Positions 1-9,209 of a DNA stretch of 64,000 bases are shown here, in pieces (the first letter of the stretch is position 1; every line of letters begins with the position of its first letter). This DNA comes from DATFWC01 sp963777755. GTDB taxonomy: Bacteria > Pseudomonadota > Alphaproteobacteria > Rhizobiales > Xanthobacteraceae. Location of the stretch: contig CAVZSC010000001.1 in the NCBI GenBank assembly GCA_963777755.1, forward strand, positions 186,001 to 250,000, given 5' to 3'. The position numbers and the translations under genes are program-made. A model generated the notes under the pieces. It ran no database searches and had not been told where the DNA came from. It saw only the letters and a list, made by a program, of their open reading frames with translations.

Positions 1-207
1 GCGATCGATGCCGGCGACCTCGCCCGGTCCGTACAACGCGAGCGGAACCACGACGTCGCGCGGATCGCCGGCGGCGTCGAGCTTCACGGTGATCGGCACG
101 TCGGCGCGGGCGGCTCCGGTCATGCCGCCGTCGGGGCGGGTGATCTCGCTCGCCATGCCGCGACGCAGCCAGGGCAGGAACGCGTACGTGGCGAGGGTAT
201 CGCTCAT
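1..207 (-). CDS. N-terminal fragment of an uncharacterised protein of the M64/DUF6603-like cluster
   Basis: Only the first 69 codons are in the window; the gene runs off the left edge. The ATG at 207 overlaps the TGA of the upstream gene (ATGA, 204-207), so the two are probably translationally coupled. The visible protein begins MSDTLATYAFLPWLRRGMAS and later has LALYGPGEVAGIDR. It has no signal peptide or membrane segment. I recall similar openings (FLPW-x-R-x-G, then a GPGDV-x-GID motif) in large uncharacterised bacterial proteins, but I cannot name the family or function. Being third in a coupled cluster with a peptidase-like and a huge beta-rich protein suggests a shared role. Confidence 0.7.
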   Translation of the reverse strand, partial: MSDTLATYAFLPWLRRGMASEITRPDGGMTGAARADVPITVKLDAAGDPRDVVVPLALYGPGEVAGIDR

Positions 208-3200
208 GCGGCGCGCTCCAGCTCGTGCGTGGGCACGACTTGCACGCCGCTTGCCCGGGCGCCGCGTCCGACCCGGGTCTTGACCGCCAGATAGGCGGCG
301 CCGCGCGTGGTTCCGGCGGCGATGTCCGCACGCGCCGCGAGCGTGTCGGTGGTGGCGACCGCGTAGGTCTGCGGCTCGAGCTGCACGCCGGAATCGCGGC
401 GGACGTCGCGGGCGAACTTGCCCCGCCCGCTGCGCCGCAATCGCGAAAAGCCCTTCGCGCCCCGCAGCGCGCTCAGGATCTGGACGGCGCGCGACAGCAC
501 GAACAGCGGCAGCACGCGGGCGTCCCACGGCGAATCGATGATCCGCGTCTCGTAGGTGACCTTTGCGACCTTCAGCGTCTCCTCCGCCACGAAGACGAAG
601 TCACCGCCGACGCTCACGCCGGCCGCCATGCTCTCGAAGGAATCGCGCGAGAGCTTCTCGGTGTCCGACAGGTCTTCGAAATCGCCGGGCGCGAAATGGT
701 CGGTGACGATGGCGACGTCGGAGCTCGGAAGGGTCTCGTCCCCGACGACCACGCCCGCGATGTCGTAACGGTGCGGCCCGACGATTTCGAACTCGCCGAA
801 CCGTTCGAGCGGCCGATTGAACGGCAGCACCTTCTGGCGCAGCGTCGCCGTCCCCATCGGATGCAGGAGGAGCGGGACGGACGCGCCGGCGGGCGGCGCG
901 CGCACGGTCACGCCGTGCAGGACGTCGTCGGCCAGCTCCGCTGACCAGTTCTCCAGCGCCTTGATGGCGGCCTCCAGGATCGGCCAGGGATCCTTGTCGG
1001 GCAGGTCCACGGTGCGGCTCTCGCCGAACGTGGCATCGAACGGCACGCATACGTCGAAGAACAGCAGCGAGATGCACCCCTCGCCCCAGGCGTGGAACGG
1101 CGAGGGACCGGTGAGCGTGCCGTGCACGGTGATTCCCGCGATCCGCGTGGAGCCGTGGTTGAGCGTCATGCCGGCGGAGAAATCGAAGCGAAACGAGAGC
1201 GGCGCGAAAATCAGCAGGGCGTCGAAGCCGAGCCAGCCGTGGATGTTGAATCCCGCAGCCTCGGCATAGAGCTCGGCGCGGGCGCCGAACTGGAGCGAGT
1301 TGGACGTGATCGCGAAATAGCCTTCGAGGCTGATGCGGGGATTGTCGCCCAGCCCGAGCGCGACCGTCACCCGACGCAAGGCGGGAAAGTCGGGCGGCGA
1401 CGCGAAATTCGGATTGAGCCCCCCGACCGACAGCGCGAAATTCGGCGCGCTGCCGAACGACAGCCGCATCGCCATGTCCCCGTAAATGGAGAACGTGGCG
1501 ACGTAGCTGTCGCGCAGGCTGGCGTCGACGGCAAGCAGCGAGCGTCCGAAATCGAGGATGCCGACCACGTCGAGGTTGAGCGCGATGATCGCGACGTCCT
1601 TGGTGGGGATGGCAACCGATGCCTTGCCGAGCAGCGCAAGCAGGATCGGTGCCGGCACTTCGAGCACGACGCCGAGCTCCACTTCGACGAGGGTCGGTGT
1701 GCCCCAGCCGAGAATGGCCAGCGGCCCGAAGACGTAGCGATTGATCGCGATCGGGAAGATGGTGGTGAGATTGCTGATGATGGTGTTGGCGTTGGCGACT
1801 GGATCGTCCGGAAACATGATGCTGTCGAGGGCGCCTTCGCGCACGCCCGACAGGATCGCGTCGGCATCCATCCGCCGGTTGATGCCGACGAGCCCGCCGA
1901 CCCCGTTGAGGGTGAAGCCGTATCCGAGCTGGATCGGCGGCAGGTCGATGAAGATCGACATGAAGAACGAGAATCCGGGAGGGGGCAGCGGCTGCCCGGC
2001 GGCGTCCTTGGTGTCGAGGATGCCGATCGCCGTTACGCCGATCTCGAACATCTTGAGCTCGAGGATGCCGCAGTAGCGGCCGGCGTCGGGATCGAGCTTG
2101 ATGAAGCCGCCGCCGGTGACCATGCCGGCATCGACCACCAGCCCGAGGCCGGTCGGCCACAGGACCCCGAACTCGATGTTGAAGGGGCCGGCATTGCCGG
2201 GCTGGAAGAGAAGCGGCAAGTGCACGCCGAGTCGGTCGACCGAATAGGCCAGCGGCCCGATCGCGCCCGACAGCGCGGTCGAGGCGCACAGGTCGAGCTG
2301 CGGGGGCTCGCCGCTGCCCGCCATGAAGCGCAGGGCGAGGTCGACGCGATCGAAGCTCAGGACGCCGAAGTCGAGATGCGGATAGAGCGCGACCTCGAAG
2401 CCGAGGCCGGCGGTGAAATCGAGCCCGGTGCGGTTGGACCACGCGATGCTGAGCGGGAATTCGATGCGCAGGTCGGTCCCTCCGAGCGCCGCGCCGAGAA
2501 AGCCGTCGAGATCGGCGGCCGTCAGCACGAGGGCGAGCGCCTGCGGCGCGACGGCGGCCTTGAGCTCGAGCTGCCCCGCCTTGAGATTGAGATCGGCGGA
2601 GAGCGAAGCGCTCTTGAGCTCGAGCCGGATGCCGCCCGGGTTGCCGAACAGGGGGAACGGCTCGTCGCCATCGTAGTCGAGCGCGATGCCGAAGCCCGCG
2701 CTCGGCAGCGGCGTTCCCGGGGCGAACGGGAAGCGCACGTCGATCTCGTCCGGGCGCAGCACGACGCCGAGCTGGTTGGCGAGGTCGGTGCCGGCTCGCA
2801 CCTTGAAGGTCAAGTCCGGCGTGAGGTCGACGCTCAGGGCCAGGTTCTGCGGCACCAGCGGCTGGACGATCAGGCCCGGCAGCGCGCTTCCCTCGGCCGG
2901 CATTTCGAGAATGCGGAAACCGACGTCGTGGTAGGTGCCGCCGACCGGGAAGTCGAACAGCGGCACGCTGATGCCGAGGTCGATCCTCGCGGCAGGAGCG
3001 CCGGTGGCGGCGGCCTGGAACGCGCTGCCGAGCGCCGGCTCCACCTGATCGACGGAGACCGGCAGGCCGAGCGCGATGAACAGCTCGCTGAAGACTTCGG
3101 CGAACTTGCCGAAATTGAGGTCGTCGCTTCCCCAACCATACACATCCGCCGGGATCGACAGCGGATCGGAGAGACGGTCCGGCAGCGCCTCCCAGTCGAA

Positions 3201-3671
3201 CACGGTGCGCGTGAAGCCGGGCCGCGTCGCGGTCGCCGGAACGTCCTCATCGTCGACGATGCCGATCGCCTCGAGGCCCATGAACAGGCCTGGGATTTCG
3301 TTGCGCAAGTATTCGGCCAGCAGGTATTCGAACAGCCGGCGACCGATCTCGGACAGGAACTCGGCCGCATCGACGCCCGGCGGCGCCTCCGCCAGCGTAT
3401 CGATCGCCTGGTAGACGACGCCGACCTTCTGGATCGCCGTGACAATTGACTCGATGTCGGCGTCGTCCACGAGCGCCTCGACCGCCCCGACCGCCTGCAG
3501 CACCTTGTCGGCGGCATCCAGGTAGCTCGGCGGCAGCCCCTGCGCGTCAAAGCCGAGCTGCCACATCAGCGTGCGGAAATGGTCGACGTCGCGAAAGGCG
3601 AGGTCGAGCGGCTCCACGGCGCCGGCAAGATGTTGCGCGATCGCCCGAAGCGTGCCCTGGCTCTCGCTCAC
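204..3671 (-). CDS. very large beta-rich protein resembling DUF6603
   Basis: 1155 residues. The GTG start at 3671 overlaps the TGA of the upstream gene (GTGA); the frame is open further upstream to 4388, but there it is only a shadow of the peptidase gene. Residues 1 to about 200 look helical (AIAQHLAGAVEPLDLAF and similar). From about 220 to 950 come many short strands alternating hydrophobic and polar residues. Around residues 590-630 there are GINRRMDADAI and ALDSIMFPDD, features I associate with DUF6603; this assignment is from memory. The tail after about 980 is more polar and ends in an Arg-rich stretch. There is no signal peptide, recognised catalytic motif or membrane helix, so it is probably cytoplasmic or exported by a dedicated route. 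Function unknown; a structural or lipid-contacting role is only a guess from the strand pattern. Confidence 0.8.
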   Translation of the reverse strand: MSESQGTLRAIAQHLAGAVEPLDLAFRDVDHFRTLMWQLGFDAQGLPPSYLDAADKVLQAVGAVEALVDDADIESIVTAIQKVGVVYQAIDTLAEAPPGVDAAEFLSEIGRRLFEYLLAEYLRNEIPGLFMGLEAIGIVDDEDVPATATRPGFTRTVFDWEALPDRLSDPLSIPADVYGWGSDDLNFGKFAEVFSELFIALGLPVSVDQVEPALGSAFQAAATGAPAARIDLGISVPLFDFPVGGTYHDVGFRILEMPAEGSALPGLIVQPLVPQNLALSVDLTPDLTFKVRAGTDLANQLGVVLRPDEIDVRFPFAPGTPLPSAGFGIALDYDGDEPFPLFGNPGGIRLELKSASLSADLNLKAGQLELKAAVAPQALALVLTAADLDGFLGAALGGTDLRIEFPLSIAWSNRTGLDFTAGLGFEVALYPHLDFGVLSFDRVDLALRFMAGSGEPPQLDLCASTALSGAIGPLAYSVDRLGVHLPLLFQPGNAGPFNIEFGVLWPTGLGLVVDAGMVTGGGFIKLDPDAGRYCGILELKMFEIGVTAIGILDTKDAAGQPLPPPGFSFFMSIFIDLPPIQLGYGFTLNGVGGLVGINRRMDADAILSGVREGALDSIMFPDDPVANANTIISNLTTIFPIAINRYVFGPLAILGWGTPTLVEVELGVVLEVPAPILLALLGKASVAIPTKDVAIIALNLDVVGILDFGRSLLAVDASLRDSYVATFSIYGDMAMRLSFGSAPNFALSVGGLNPNFASPPDFPALRRVTVALGLGDNPRISLEGYFAITSNSLQFGARAELYAEAAGFNIHGWLGFDALLIFAPLSFRFDFSAGMTLNHGSTRIAGITVHGTLTGPSPFHAWGEGCISLLFFDVCVPFDATFGESRTVDLPDKDPWPILEAAIKALENWSAELADDVLHGVTVRAPPAGASVPLLLHPMGTATLRQKVLPFNRPLERFGEFEIVGPHRYDIAGVVVGDETLPSSDVAIVTDHFAPGDFEDLSDTEKLSRDSFESMAAGVSVGGDFVFVAEETLKVAKVTYETRIIDSPWDARVLPLFVLSRAVQILSALRGAKGFSRLRRSGRGKFARDVRRDSGVQLEPQTYAVATTDTLAARADIAAGTTRGAAYLAVKTRVGRGARASGVQVVPTHELERAA

Positions 3672-6052
3672 GTCGGGTACCTTGGATCGTAATCGCGATC
3701 GATCGCACCGTGCTTGGACGGATCGATCAGGTCGATCATCGCGTAACGGCAGACTGGACAGAACTGATAGCTTCTCTCCGCGCCTCCGGCTGCAGCATCG
3801 GCGAAGGTGAGCGTCGCCATGAGGCAGATGCCGGTCGGGTGATAGATGTCGCAATCGTAGACGCTGCCGGATTCGAACAGGCCGACGAACCATGAGGAAT
3901 ACATCGGCGGCATCGGGGCCGCGCCCGCGAAGTTCGTCGCCGGCGTCGGAAGCACGTTGCTGCCGGTCGTGCACATGCGGTTGGGAACGGCCGGCACCGC
4001 CGGCACGTCGTTGAGCGGATTGCGCGTCGCGTTGATCCGCGCCCGGATGTCGACGTGCACGAGCTCGAGGTCGTCGCCCAGGGCCGGCGCCACCGCCGCC
4101 GCCCGCTTTGGCGCGACGAGGAGGCTGTCGGCGGGAAACGTCGCGACGGCAGGTGCGGCGCTTCCCGCCACAAGGACCAAGTTGACCGTGTTGCCGACGA
4201 CGGTGTCCACCTCCAGCCGATCGGAGAAGGTCGGCGGGGCCAGCAGGTCCCTGGTGCGCAGACGGACGATGTCGCCGTGCTTGAATGCTTTTGCGTGCCC
4301 CGGCTCCAGCACGCAGCTGCAATTTGGCGCGCTCACGGTGGGAGGCGCCGTCAAGACGCCTGCCTTCTCGAGCCGTCGCCAGCGCCACTTGATCCTGTCG
4401 GCATCGAGGTTGCCCCCGGTCAGCAAGGAAGGGTCTCGCCGCTGCACGTTGAAGCTCGCGTCGATGTCCGGCACGGAGCCTGGGTCGATCGGCCCGGCGA
4501 TGCCGCCGTATTCGTCCTCGAGATGGAATGAATGAGCGACTTCGTGAGCGATGGTCGTCCAGCAGGCGAGGCGGGCTCGCTCCACGTTGAACGCCGTGTC
4601 CTGCAGATCATAGCCGTTGCCGCTCGCGAGCAGCGTCACGCGATGATGGAGCCCCTCCTCCAGCGTCATGGCGATGTAGCGGCCGGTTCCGCGCACGGCG
4701 TTGCTGCCGCCGTTTCTCACCGAGCGGCACAGGATCGCGATGAGGGCCTCGTCCTTTCCACCCTGCGCCCACACGGAACCGACCGGCACGCCGCTGGAGT
4801 TTTCCAGCGCATCGAGAAAGAGATCGAAATCGGCAATGTCCATCCGGAGGGAGTTGAATCCCACCGCCCTTTGCTGGTTGAAGAAGTCCAGCGCCGGGCG
4901 GGCGCCCATGGCGGTATGGAAGGCGGTGTTGCGCTCGTTCGTGAGGCATTTGTCGGCGATGGCGGGTGGCGCTCCCGTTCCATACTCGGTGCCGTCCGCA
5001 TTGGCCCCGGAGATGTTTGAGAGCTCGAGCTCGTTCTTGACCGTGATGGTGGCCTCGGGCGATGCGACCCAGGCCATGAAGTAATTGAACTTGTCCTTCA
5101 GCAGGTCATAGGGCCGGGTCCGCGCCCGGTGGGTCAGGCGGTAGACGATGTTCCGGGCGAGCGCCTCGAAGGCGCCGCGCTGCGCGGTGGTGAACCCATC
5201 CGGCAGGATGAGGATGTTCGTGACGTCCGCCATCCTGGCGAAGCCCGGGCCGCGGATCAGCGTGAGCGGGACCGCGGTGGACCACGGAGCCGCGCCGACC
5301 GCGGGCGCCGACGCCGTCCTTGCGGCGGTCGCCGGCACCGGCTTGATCGCCGCCGTGACCGTGACGCTGGCGGTGTTGCTGGTGCAATTGAGGATGCCCG
5401 TCTGCGCATCCACCGTCATGCCGGCGCCAGTCTGACTCCAGACGATCGCCGGCGTGTTGTCGCCGGTCAGCCGCACGAAGGTGCGATCGGCTGCCGCCGG
5501 CGTCGTAAGTGGACACCAGTTCGCCAGGTCGGCGATCTCGTCGTCGCTGAACCGGGCCAGCACGGTGAAGCGGACACCGCTCGCGCCATTGCGCACGGTG
5601 AGCCCCGACGTCGCGGCGCCCGCGGCGTTGAAACGCGCCGGCGTGAGCCAGACCCGGGAGAGATCCGCGTGCAGCGTGACGCGCGTCTGCGCCGTGACGG
5701 TGGTCGCACCCTCGGTCACCGTGCAGGTGACGACGATGGTCTGCGGCCAGACGCTGCCGACCGGGACGGGGCTCGCGAACGAGACCTCGCCGTTCGTCAC
5801 GTCCACGACGACGCCGGCGACCGCCGGAGCGCCCGCGAATGCGACGGCGACGCCCGGATGAGGGGCGTCGGCGCGCACGTTGCCCAGCGTATCCTCGATG
5901 AACAGCAGATGGTCGAGCCGGGGCCCGGCGGTGCCGGGGAACAGGTGGATGTCCTGGCGAACAATCTCGTCCGGCCAGAACACCGACTGGACAGCCACGG
6001 CAACCCCCGCGTCTGGAGCTGATCCACTTCGCGCAGAGCGGCACATTGGCAT
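3668..6052 (-). CDS. peptidase M64-like zinc metallopeptidase with beta-sandwich N-terminus
   Basis: About 794 residues from the ATG at 6052. A GTG at 5998 is an alternative, and the open frame upstream to 6283 is implausible because it runs into the neighbouring oxidoreductase gene. The clearest motif is HEVAHSFHLEDEYGG from residue 503: an HExxH zinc site followed by the DEY seen in IgA-peptidase-type M64 enzymes. A later YHPTGICLMA (about 736) resembles the conserved block after the active site, and FCPVC (about 764) is a possible extra metal or disulfide site. Residues 30-300 look like beta-sandwich or Ig-like repeats. No clear signal peptide is seen. It starts the cluster and overlaps the DUF6603-like gene by 4 bases. 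The substrate is unknown; processing of the two partner proteins is possible but not shown. Confidence 0.75.
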   Translation of the reverse strand: MPMCRSARSGSAPDAGVAVAVQSVFWPDEIVRQDIHLFPGTAGPRLDHLLFIEDTLGNVRADAPHPGVAVAFAGAPAVAGVVVDVTNGEVSFASPVPVGSVWPQTIVVTCTVTEGATTVTAQTRVTLHADLSRVWLTPARFNAAGAATSGLTVRNGASGVRFTVLARFSDDEIADLANWCPLTTPAAADRTFVRLTGDNTPAIVWSQTGAGMTVDAQTGILNCTSNTASVTVTAAIKPVPATAARTASAPAVGAAPWSTAVPLTLIRGPGFARMADVTNILILPDGFTTAQRGAFEALARNIVYRLTHRARTRPYDLLKDKFNYFMAWVASPEATITVKNELELSNISGANADGTEYGTGAPPAIADKCLTNERNTAFHTAMGARPALDFFNQQRAVGFNSLRMDIADFDLFLDALENSSGVPVGSVWAQGGKDEALIAILCRSVRNGGSNAVRGTGRYIAMTLEEGLHHRVTLLASGNGYDLQDTAFNVERARLACWTTIAHEVAHSFHLEDEYGGIAGPIDPGSVPDIDASFNVQRRDPSLLTGGNLDADRIKWRWRRLEKAGVLTAPPTVSAPNCSCVLEPGHAKAFKHGDIVRLRTRDLLAPPTFSDRLEVDTVVGNTVNLVLVAGSAAPAVATFPADSLLVAPKRAAAVAPALGDDLELVHVDIRARINATRNPLNDVPAVPAVPNRMCTTGSNVLPTPATNFAGAAPMPPMYSSWFVGLFESGSVYDCDIYHPTGICLMATLTFADAAAGGAERSYQFCPVCRYAMIDLIDPSKHGAIDRDYDPRYPT

Positions 6053-6117
6053 ATGTGCCACTCGGTTGCCATAGGATTCTTTACACGCGCCCGGCGAATG
6101 TGCTCCATTGCCTTGCG

Positions 6118-7143
6118 CTATGCGTGTCGGGCTTCCGGCGCCACGTCGCGCATGAAGCGTTCGATGCTTGCCGCCGCCACCTCGTACGGCATCGCGCCGA
6201 GGCGAAACTGCATCAGCGCGCCGCCGATGCCGATTTCCGCAAGATCCTTGAGCTCGGCCGCGACGGTCGCGGGCGAGCCGCACAGGAACCCGAGCGGCCC
6301 AGGCGCCAGATGCGGCGACAGCATGACGCCTTGCTCGTCCTTGATCCGGTTACGCATCACCTTGCGGTGCTCGATCATGGCGGTGAAGGCCGGCCGGCCT
6401 ACCGCCTCCGCCTTCGCATCCGTGTCGTCCACGTAGATGCTGCGCCACACCCAGATCTTGCCGACGTTGCGGGCGATCTCGTCTTCGCCGAAGCCGGCCT
6501 CGCGCATGCCCTGCCGGTAGAGGTCGACGCGTTGGCGCGTCGTCTCGTTGGTCTGCGGATTGAGCAGGATCAGCCGGCCGTGCCGGCCGTGGTCCTTCAC
6601 CGAGCCCTCGCTCGAGGCGCCGCGGTAGAGCTCAGGGTATGGCCTGCTGTAGGGGCGCGGCCGCAACATCGGCACCCGGACGTTCCAGAACTTGCCCGCA
6701 TGCTCGAATTTTTCTTCGGTCCACGCCTTGCGGATGATGTCCTCGGCCTCCTCGAAACGCTGTTCCGCCTCGTCGGCGTCGAGCCCGTAGCCTTGGTATT
6801 CGTAGATGTTGAAGAACGTGCCGCGGCCCAGCCCGATGATGAGCCGGCCCTTGCTCAGGTGATCGAGCAGCGCCAGCTGCTCGGCGAGGCGAATGGGGTG
6901 ATAGAGCGAGGTCTGGATGACGGCGAAGCCCAGGCCGACGCGCCGGGTGGCGACCGCAAGGGCCGCCGCGAAGGTCAGCGGATCGACATAGGCGCAGTTG
7001 CCGTCGAAGTGATGCTCGGCGAGCCACACGGCGTCCATGCCGAGCTCGTCGCAGAGACGCGCTTCAGCGAGCGCATCGTCGATCATCGTGCCGTCCAGCC
7101 CAGGCTCGCGGCTCTCGGGAAACAGGAAATCGCCGAATTTCAT
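6118..7143 (-). CDS. LLM-class flavin-dependent oxidoreductase (luciferase-like)
   Basis: 341 residues, from the ATG at 7143 that opens MKFGDFLFPE. The frame is open up to 7263, but this start matches the family's first beta strand. The fold is shown by DAVWLAEHHFDGN (about residues 35-47), RVGLGFAVIQTSLYHPIRLAEQL and GRLIIGLGRGTFF, the last being the usual flavin-phosphate-binding region. Such enzymes use reduced FMN or F420 to mono-oxygenate or dehydrogenate small organic substrates, which the sequence does not reveal. It lies 65 bp upstream of the peptidase gene on the same strand and divergent from the amidohydrolase gene, with a 169-bp gap that must hold promoters for both. It probably belongs to the catabolic region rather than the peptidase cluster. 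Confidence 0.88.
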   Translation of the reverse strand: MKFGDFLFPESREPGLDGTMIDDALAEARLCDELGMDAVWLAEHHFDGNCAYVDPLTFAAALAVATRRVGLGFAVIQTSLYHPIRLAEQLALLDHLSKGRLIIGLGRGTFFNIYEYQGYGLDADEAEQRFEEAEDIIRKAWTEEKFEHAGKFWNVRVPMLRPRPYSRPYPELYRGASSEGSVKDHGRHGRLILLNPQTNETTRQRVDLYRQGMREAGFGEDEIARNVGKIWVWRSIYVDDTDAKAEAVGRPAFTAMIEHRKVMRNRIKDEQGVMLSPHLAPGPLGFLCGSPATVAAELKDLAEIGIGGALMQFRLGAMPYEVAAASIERFMRDVAPEARHA

Positions 7144-7312
7144 GGTTCGTGCCCCAAGCCCCGGTTCATTGCGCTTCCGGGATTGTTGCACAAGTCGGTG
7201 TTTCTCCACGACACGCGGCTTGAGCATGAGAGCCGTGCTCAAGGGCGAGGTTGCGCGGTCCACGATGGGCGTGCATCATCGGCTGGTCGCAACCCCGCAC
7301 GGAGCGGCTCCC

Positions 7313-9052
7313 ATGCATGACATCGTGATTCGCGACGGCACCATTATCGACGGCACCGGCAAGGCGGCATTCACCGGCGATGTCGCGATCGCGGACGGCC
7401 GAATCGCCGCGGTCGGCGGCAAGCAGAGCCCCGGCCGGCGCGAGATCGATGCCGCCGGGCTCCTGGTCACGCCCGGCTGGTGCGACATCCACACCCATTA
7501 TGACGGGCAGGCGATGTGGGATCCGTTGATTTCCCCCTCGAGCTGGCACGGCGTCACCACGGTGATGTTCGGCAATTGCGGTGTCGGCTTCGCGCCGGTG
7601 CGCGCGCATCATCGCGGCGCCCTGATGGACCTGATGGAAGGCGTCGAGGAGATTCCCAACGCGGTGCTGGCGGACGGTCTCACCTGGGACTGGGAGAGCT
7701 TTCCGGATTTTCTCGATGCGCTGGAGCGCCGGCCGCGCGCGCTCGACATCGGCGCCCAGCTCGCGCACCTGCCGCTGCGCGTCTATGTCATGGGCGACCG
7801 CGCCATCAACCTGGAGCCGGCACGGCCTGACGACGTTGCCGAGATGCGCCGCCTCACTATCGAGGCGCTCCGCGCCGGCGCCTTCGGCTTCACCACCTCG
7901 CGCACGGACTCGCACAAGACGCCGACGGGCGACATGGTGCCCTCGCGCAATGCCGATGCGGACGAGCTCGTCGGGATCGGCTCGGCGCTCGGCGCGGTGG
8001 GTGCCGGCGCCTTCGGGATGAACAGCGACTTCGACGACGAGGACTACGAGCTCGCCTGGATGACCCGGCTCGCCCGCGAGACCGGGCGCCCGGTGTGGTT
8101 CCTGCTCACCGACCGCTACGAGGATCCGGAGCGCTGGCGGCGGCTGCTTCATGCGGTGCATGCGGCGCGCGCCGATGGCCTGTCGTTGACCGCGCAGATC
8201 GCCGGCCGGCCGATCGGCGTCATGATGGGGATCGGCACGGCGGTGAGCCCGTTCACGGTACGGCCGAGCTATCGCGCGATCGAGCGCCTCGGCCTCGCCG
8301 AGCAGCGTGCGCGCCTGCGCGACCCCGAGGTGCGGCGGCAGATCCTCGCCGAGAAACCGTCCGCCGTCGAAGTCGCCAAGCTCCCGCAGTTCCGCCAGCA
8401 CATCACCGAGCGCTGGGACAAGATCTTCGTCATGGGCAACCCGCCCGATTACGAGCCGCCGCCGGAGAACAGCGTCGCCGCTATCGCGGCCCGCGAAGGC
8501 CGTACGCCCGACGAGGTCGCCTACGACTACATCATCGGGGCGGAAGGCCAGTACCTCTATTTCCCGGTGGTGAACTACGTCGTGGGCGACCACGAGCCGA
8601 TCCGCGAGATGCTGACCGATTCGGGCACGCTGCTGGGCTTGAGCGACGGCGGCGCTCACTGTACCTCGATTGTCGATGCCGGCCTGCCGACCTTCATGCT
8701 GGCGCACTGGGGCCGCGACCGCCATCGCGGGCCGCGCCTGCCGCTCGAGCTCCTGGTCAAGCGCCAGACCAGTGAGACCGCCGATTTCTTCGGCCTGACC
8801 GACCGCGGCCGCCTGGCGCCCGGCCTGCGCGCCGACGTGAACCTGATCGATTTTGCGAACCTGCGGGTGCACAAGCCCGAGTTGGTGCACGACATGCCAG
8901 CCGGCGGCCGCCGCTTCGTGCAGCGTGTCGAAGGCTATCAGGCGACGCTGGTCGCCGGGGAGCCGATCTTCGAGCGCGGCGCGGCGACCGGCGCGCTGCC
9001 TGGCAAGCTGGTGCGCGCGGGGCGGAACGGACGGGCGAAGGCGGCGGCGTAG
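7313..9052 (+). CDS. N-acyl-D-amino-acid deacylase / D-aminoacylase-family amidohydrolase
   Basis: 579 residues from the ATG at 7313, which has GGAG nine bases upstream and starts MHDIVIRDGTIIDGTGK, the typical first strands of this family; the open frame begins earlier at 7037 without support. Metal-site motifs are DIHTHYDGQAMWDP (about residue 58 on), NCGVGFAP (about 88; the Cys is a metal ligand in D-aminoacylase) and LSDGGAHCT near the C-terminus. These TIM-barrel enzymes hydrolyse N-acyl-D-amino acids or related cyclic amides in the cytoplasm, and the precise substrate cannot be read from sequence. It is divergent from the LLM oxidoreductase and convergent with a Bug binding protein gene. 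Confidence 0.88.
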   Translation: MHDIVIRDGTIIDGTGKAAFTGDVAIADGRIAAVGGKQSPGRREIDAAGLLVTPGWCDIHTHYDGQAMWDPLISPSSWHGVTTVMFGNCGVGFAPVRAHHRGALMDLMEGVEEIPNAVLADGLTWDWESFPDFLDALERRPRALDIGAQLAHLPLRVYVMGDRAINLEPARPDDVAEMRRLTIEALRAGAFGFTTSRTDSHKTPTGDMVPSRNADADELVGIGSALGAVGAGAFGMNSDFDDEDYELAWMTRLARETGRPVWFLLTDRYEDPERWRRLLHAVHAARADGLSLTAQIAGRPIGVMMGIGTAVSPFTVRPSYRAIERLGLAEQRARLRDPEVRRQILAEKPSAVEVAKLPQFRQHITERWDKIFVMGNPPDYEPPPENSVAAIAAREGRTPDEVAYDYIIGAEGQYLYFPVVNYVVGDHEPIREMLTDSGTLLGLSDGGAHCTSIVDAGLPTFMLAHWGRDRHRGPRLPLELLVKRQTSETADFFGLTDRGRLAPGLRADVNLIDFANLRVHKPELVHDMPAGGRRFVQRVEGYQATLVAGEPIFERGAATGALPGKLVRAGRNGRAKAAA

Positions 9053-9070
9053 GCCTTAGCCCCACTGATC

Positions 9071-9104
9071 GTCGCCGCCCCCGACTTGATCGGAGGCGGG
9101 CGAC
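9071..9104. terminator. hairpin between convergent genes
   Basis: GTCGCCGCCCCCGA pairs with TCGGAGGCGGGCGAC across a five-base loop, with one bulge and one mismatch. It sits 18 bp after the amidohydrolase stop and between convergent genes. There is no T-run, so it may be a transcript-end stabiliser rather than a classical intrinsic terminator. Its right arm is shared with the direct repeat at 9088. Confidence 0.45.
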
Positions 9105-9183
9105 CACAACCCGCGAGGCCGTGCCGTCAGGACAGCCAGGATCGGAGGCGGGCGTCCACGACCCGCGAGGCCGTGCAGTCGGG
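9088..9183. repeat. two imperfect 44-bp direct repeats, 52-bp period
   Basis: Copies at 9088-9131 and 9140-9183 both begin GATCGGAGGCGGGCG and continue with CCCGCGAGGCCGTGC; they differ at about four positions. They fill the intergenic space between the convergent amidohydrolase and Bug genes. No reading frame is supported here. Confidence 0.8.
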
Positions 9184-9209
9184 GGCTTCCACAGCCTCAA
9201 GCCTTCCTT

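Noticed and set aside
601..3135. Long minus-strand open frame in another register
   Set aside because: Arg/Pro-rich shadow of the DUF6603-like gene; the real frame has hydrophobic periodicity and start/stop overlaps.
1092..3449. Long plus-strand open frame (785 residues)
   Set aside because: It lies antisense to the DUF6603-like gene, is Arg/Glu-rich and motif-free, as expected from GC-rich shadow frames.
3672..4388. Upstream extension of the DUF6603-like frame to 4388
   Set aside because: The extra 239 residues are Arg-rich and overlap the M64-like gene. The GTG at 3671 overlaps the previous stop and is preferred.
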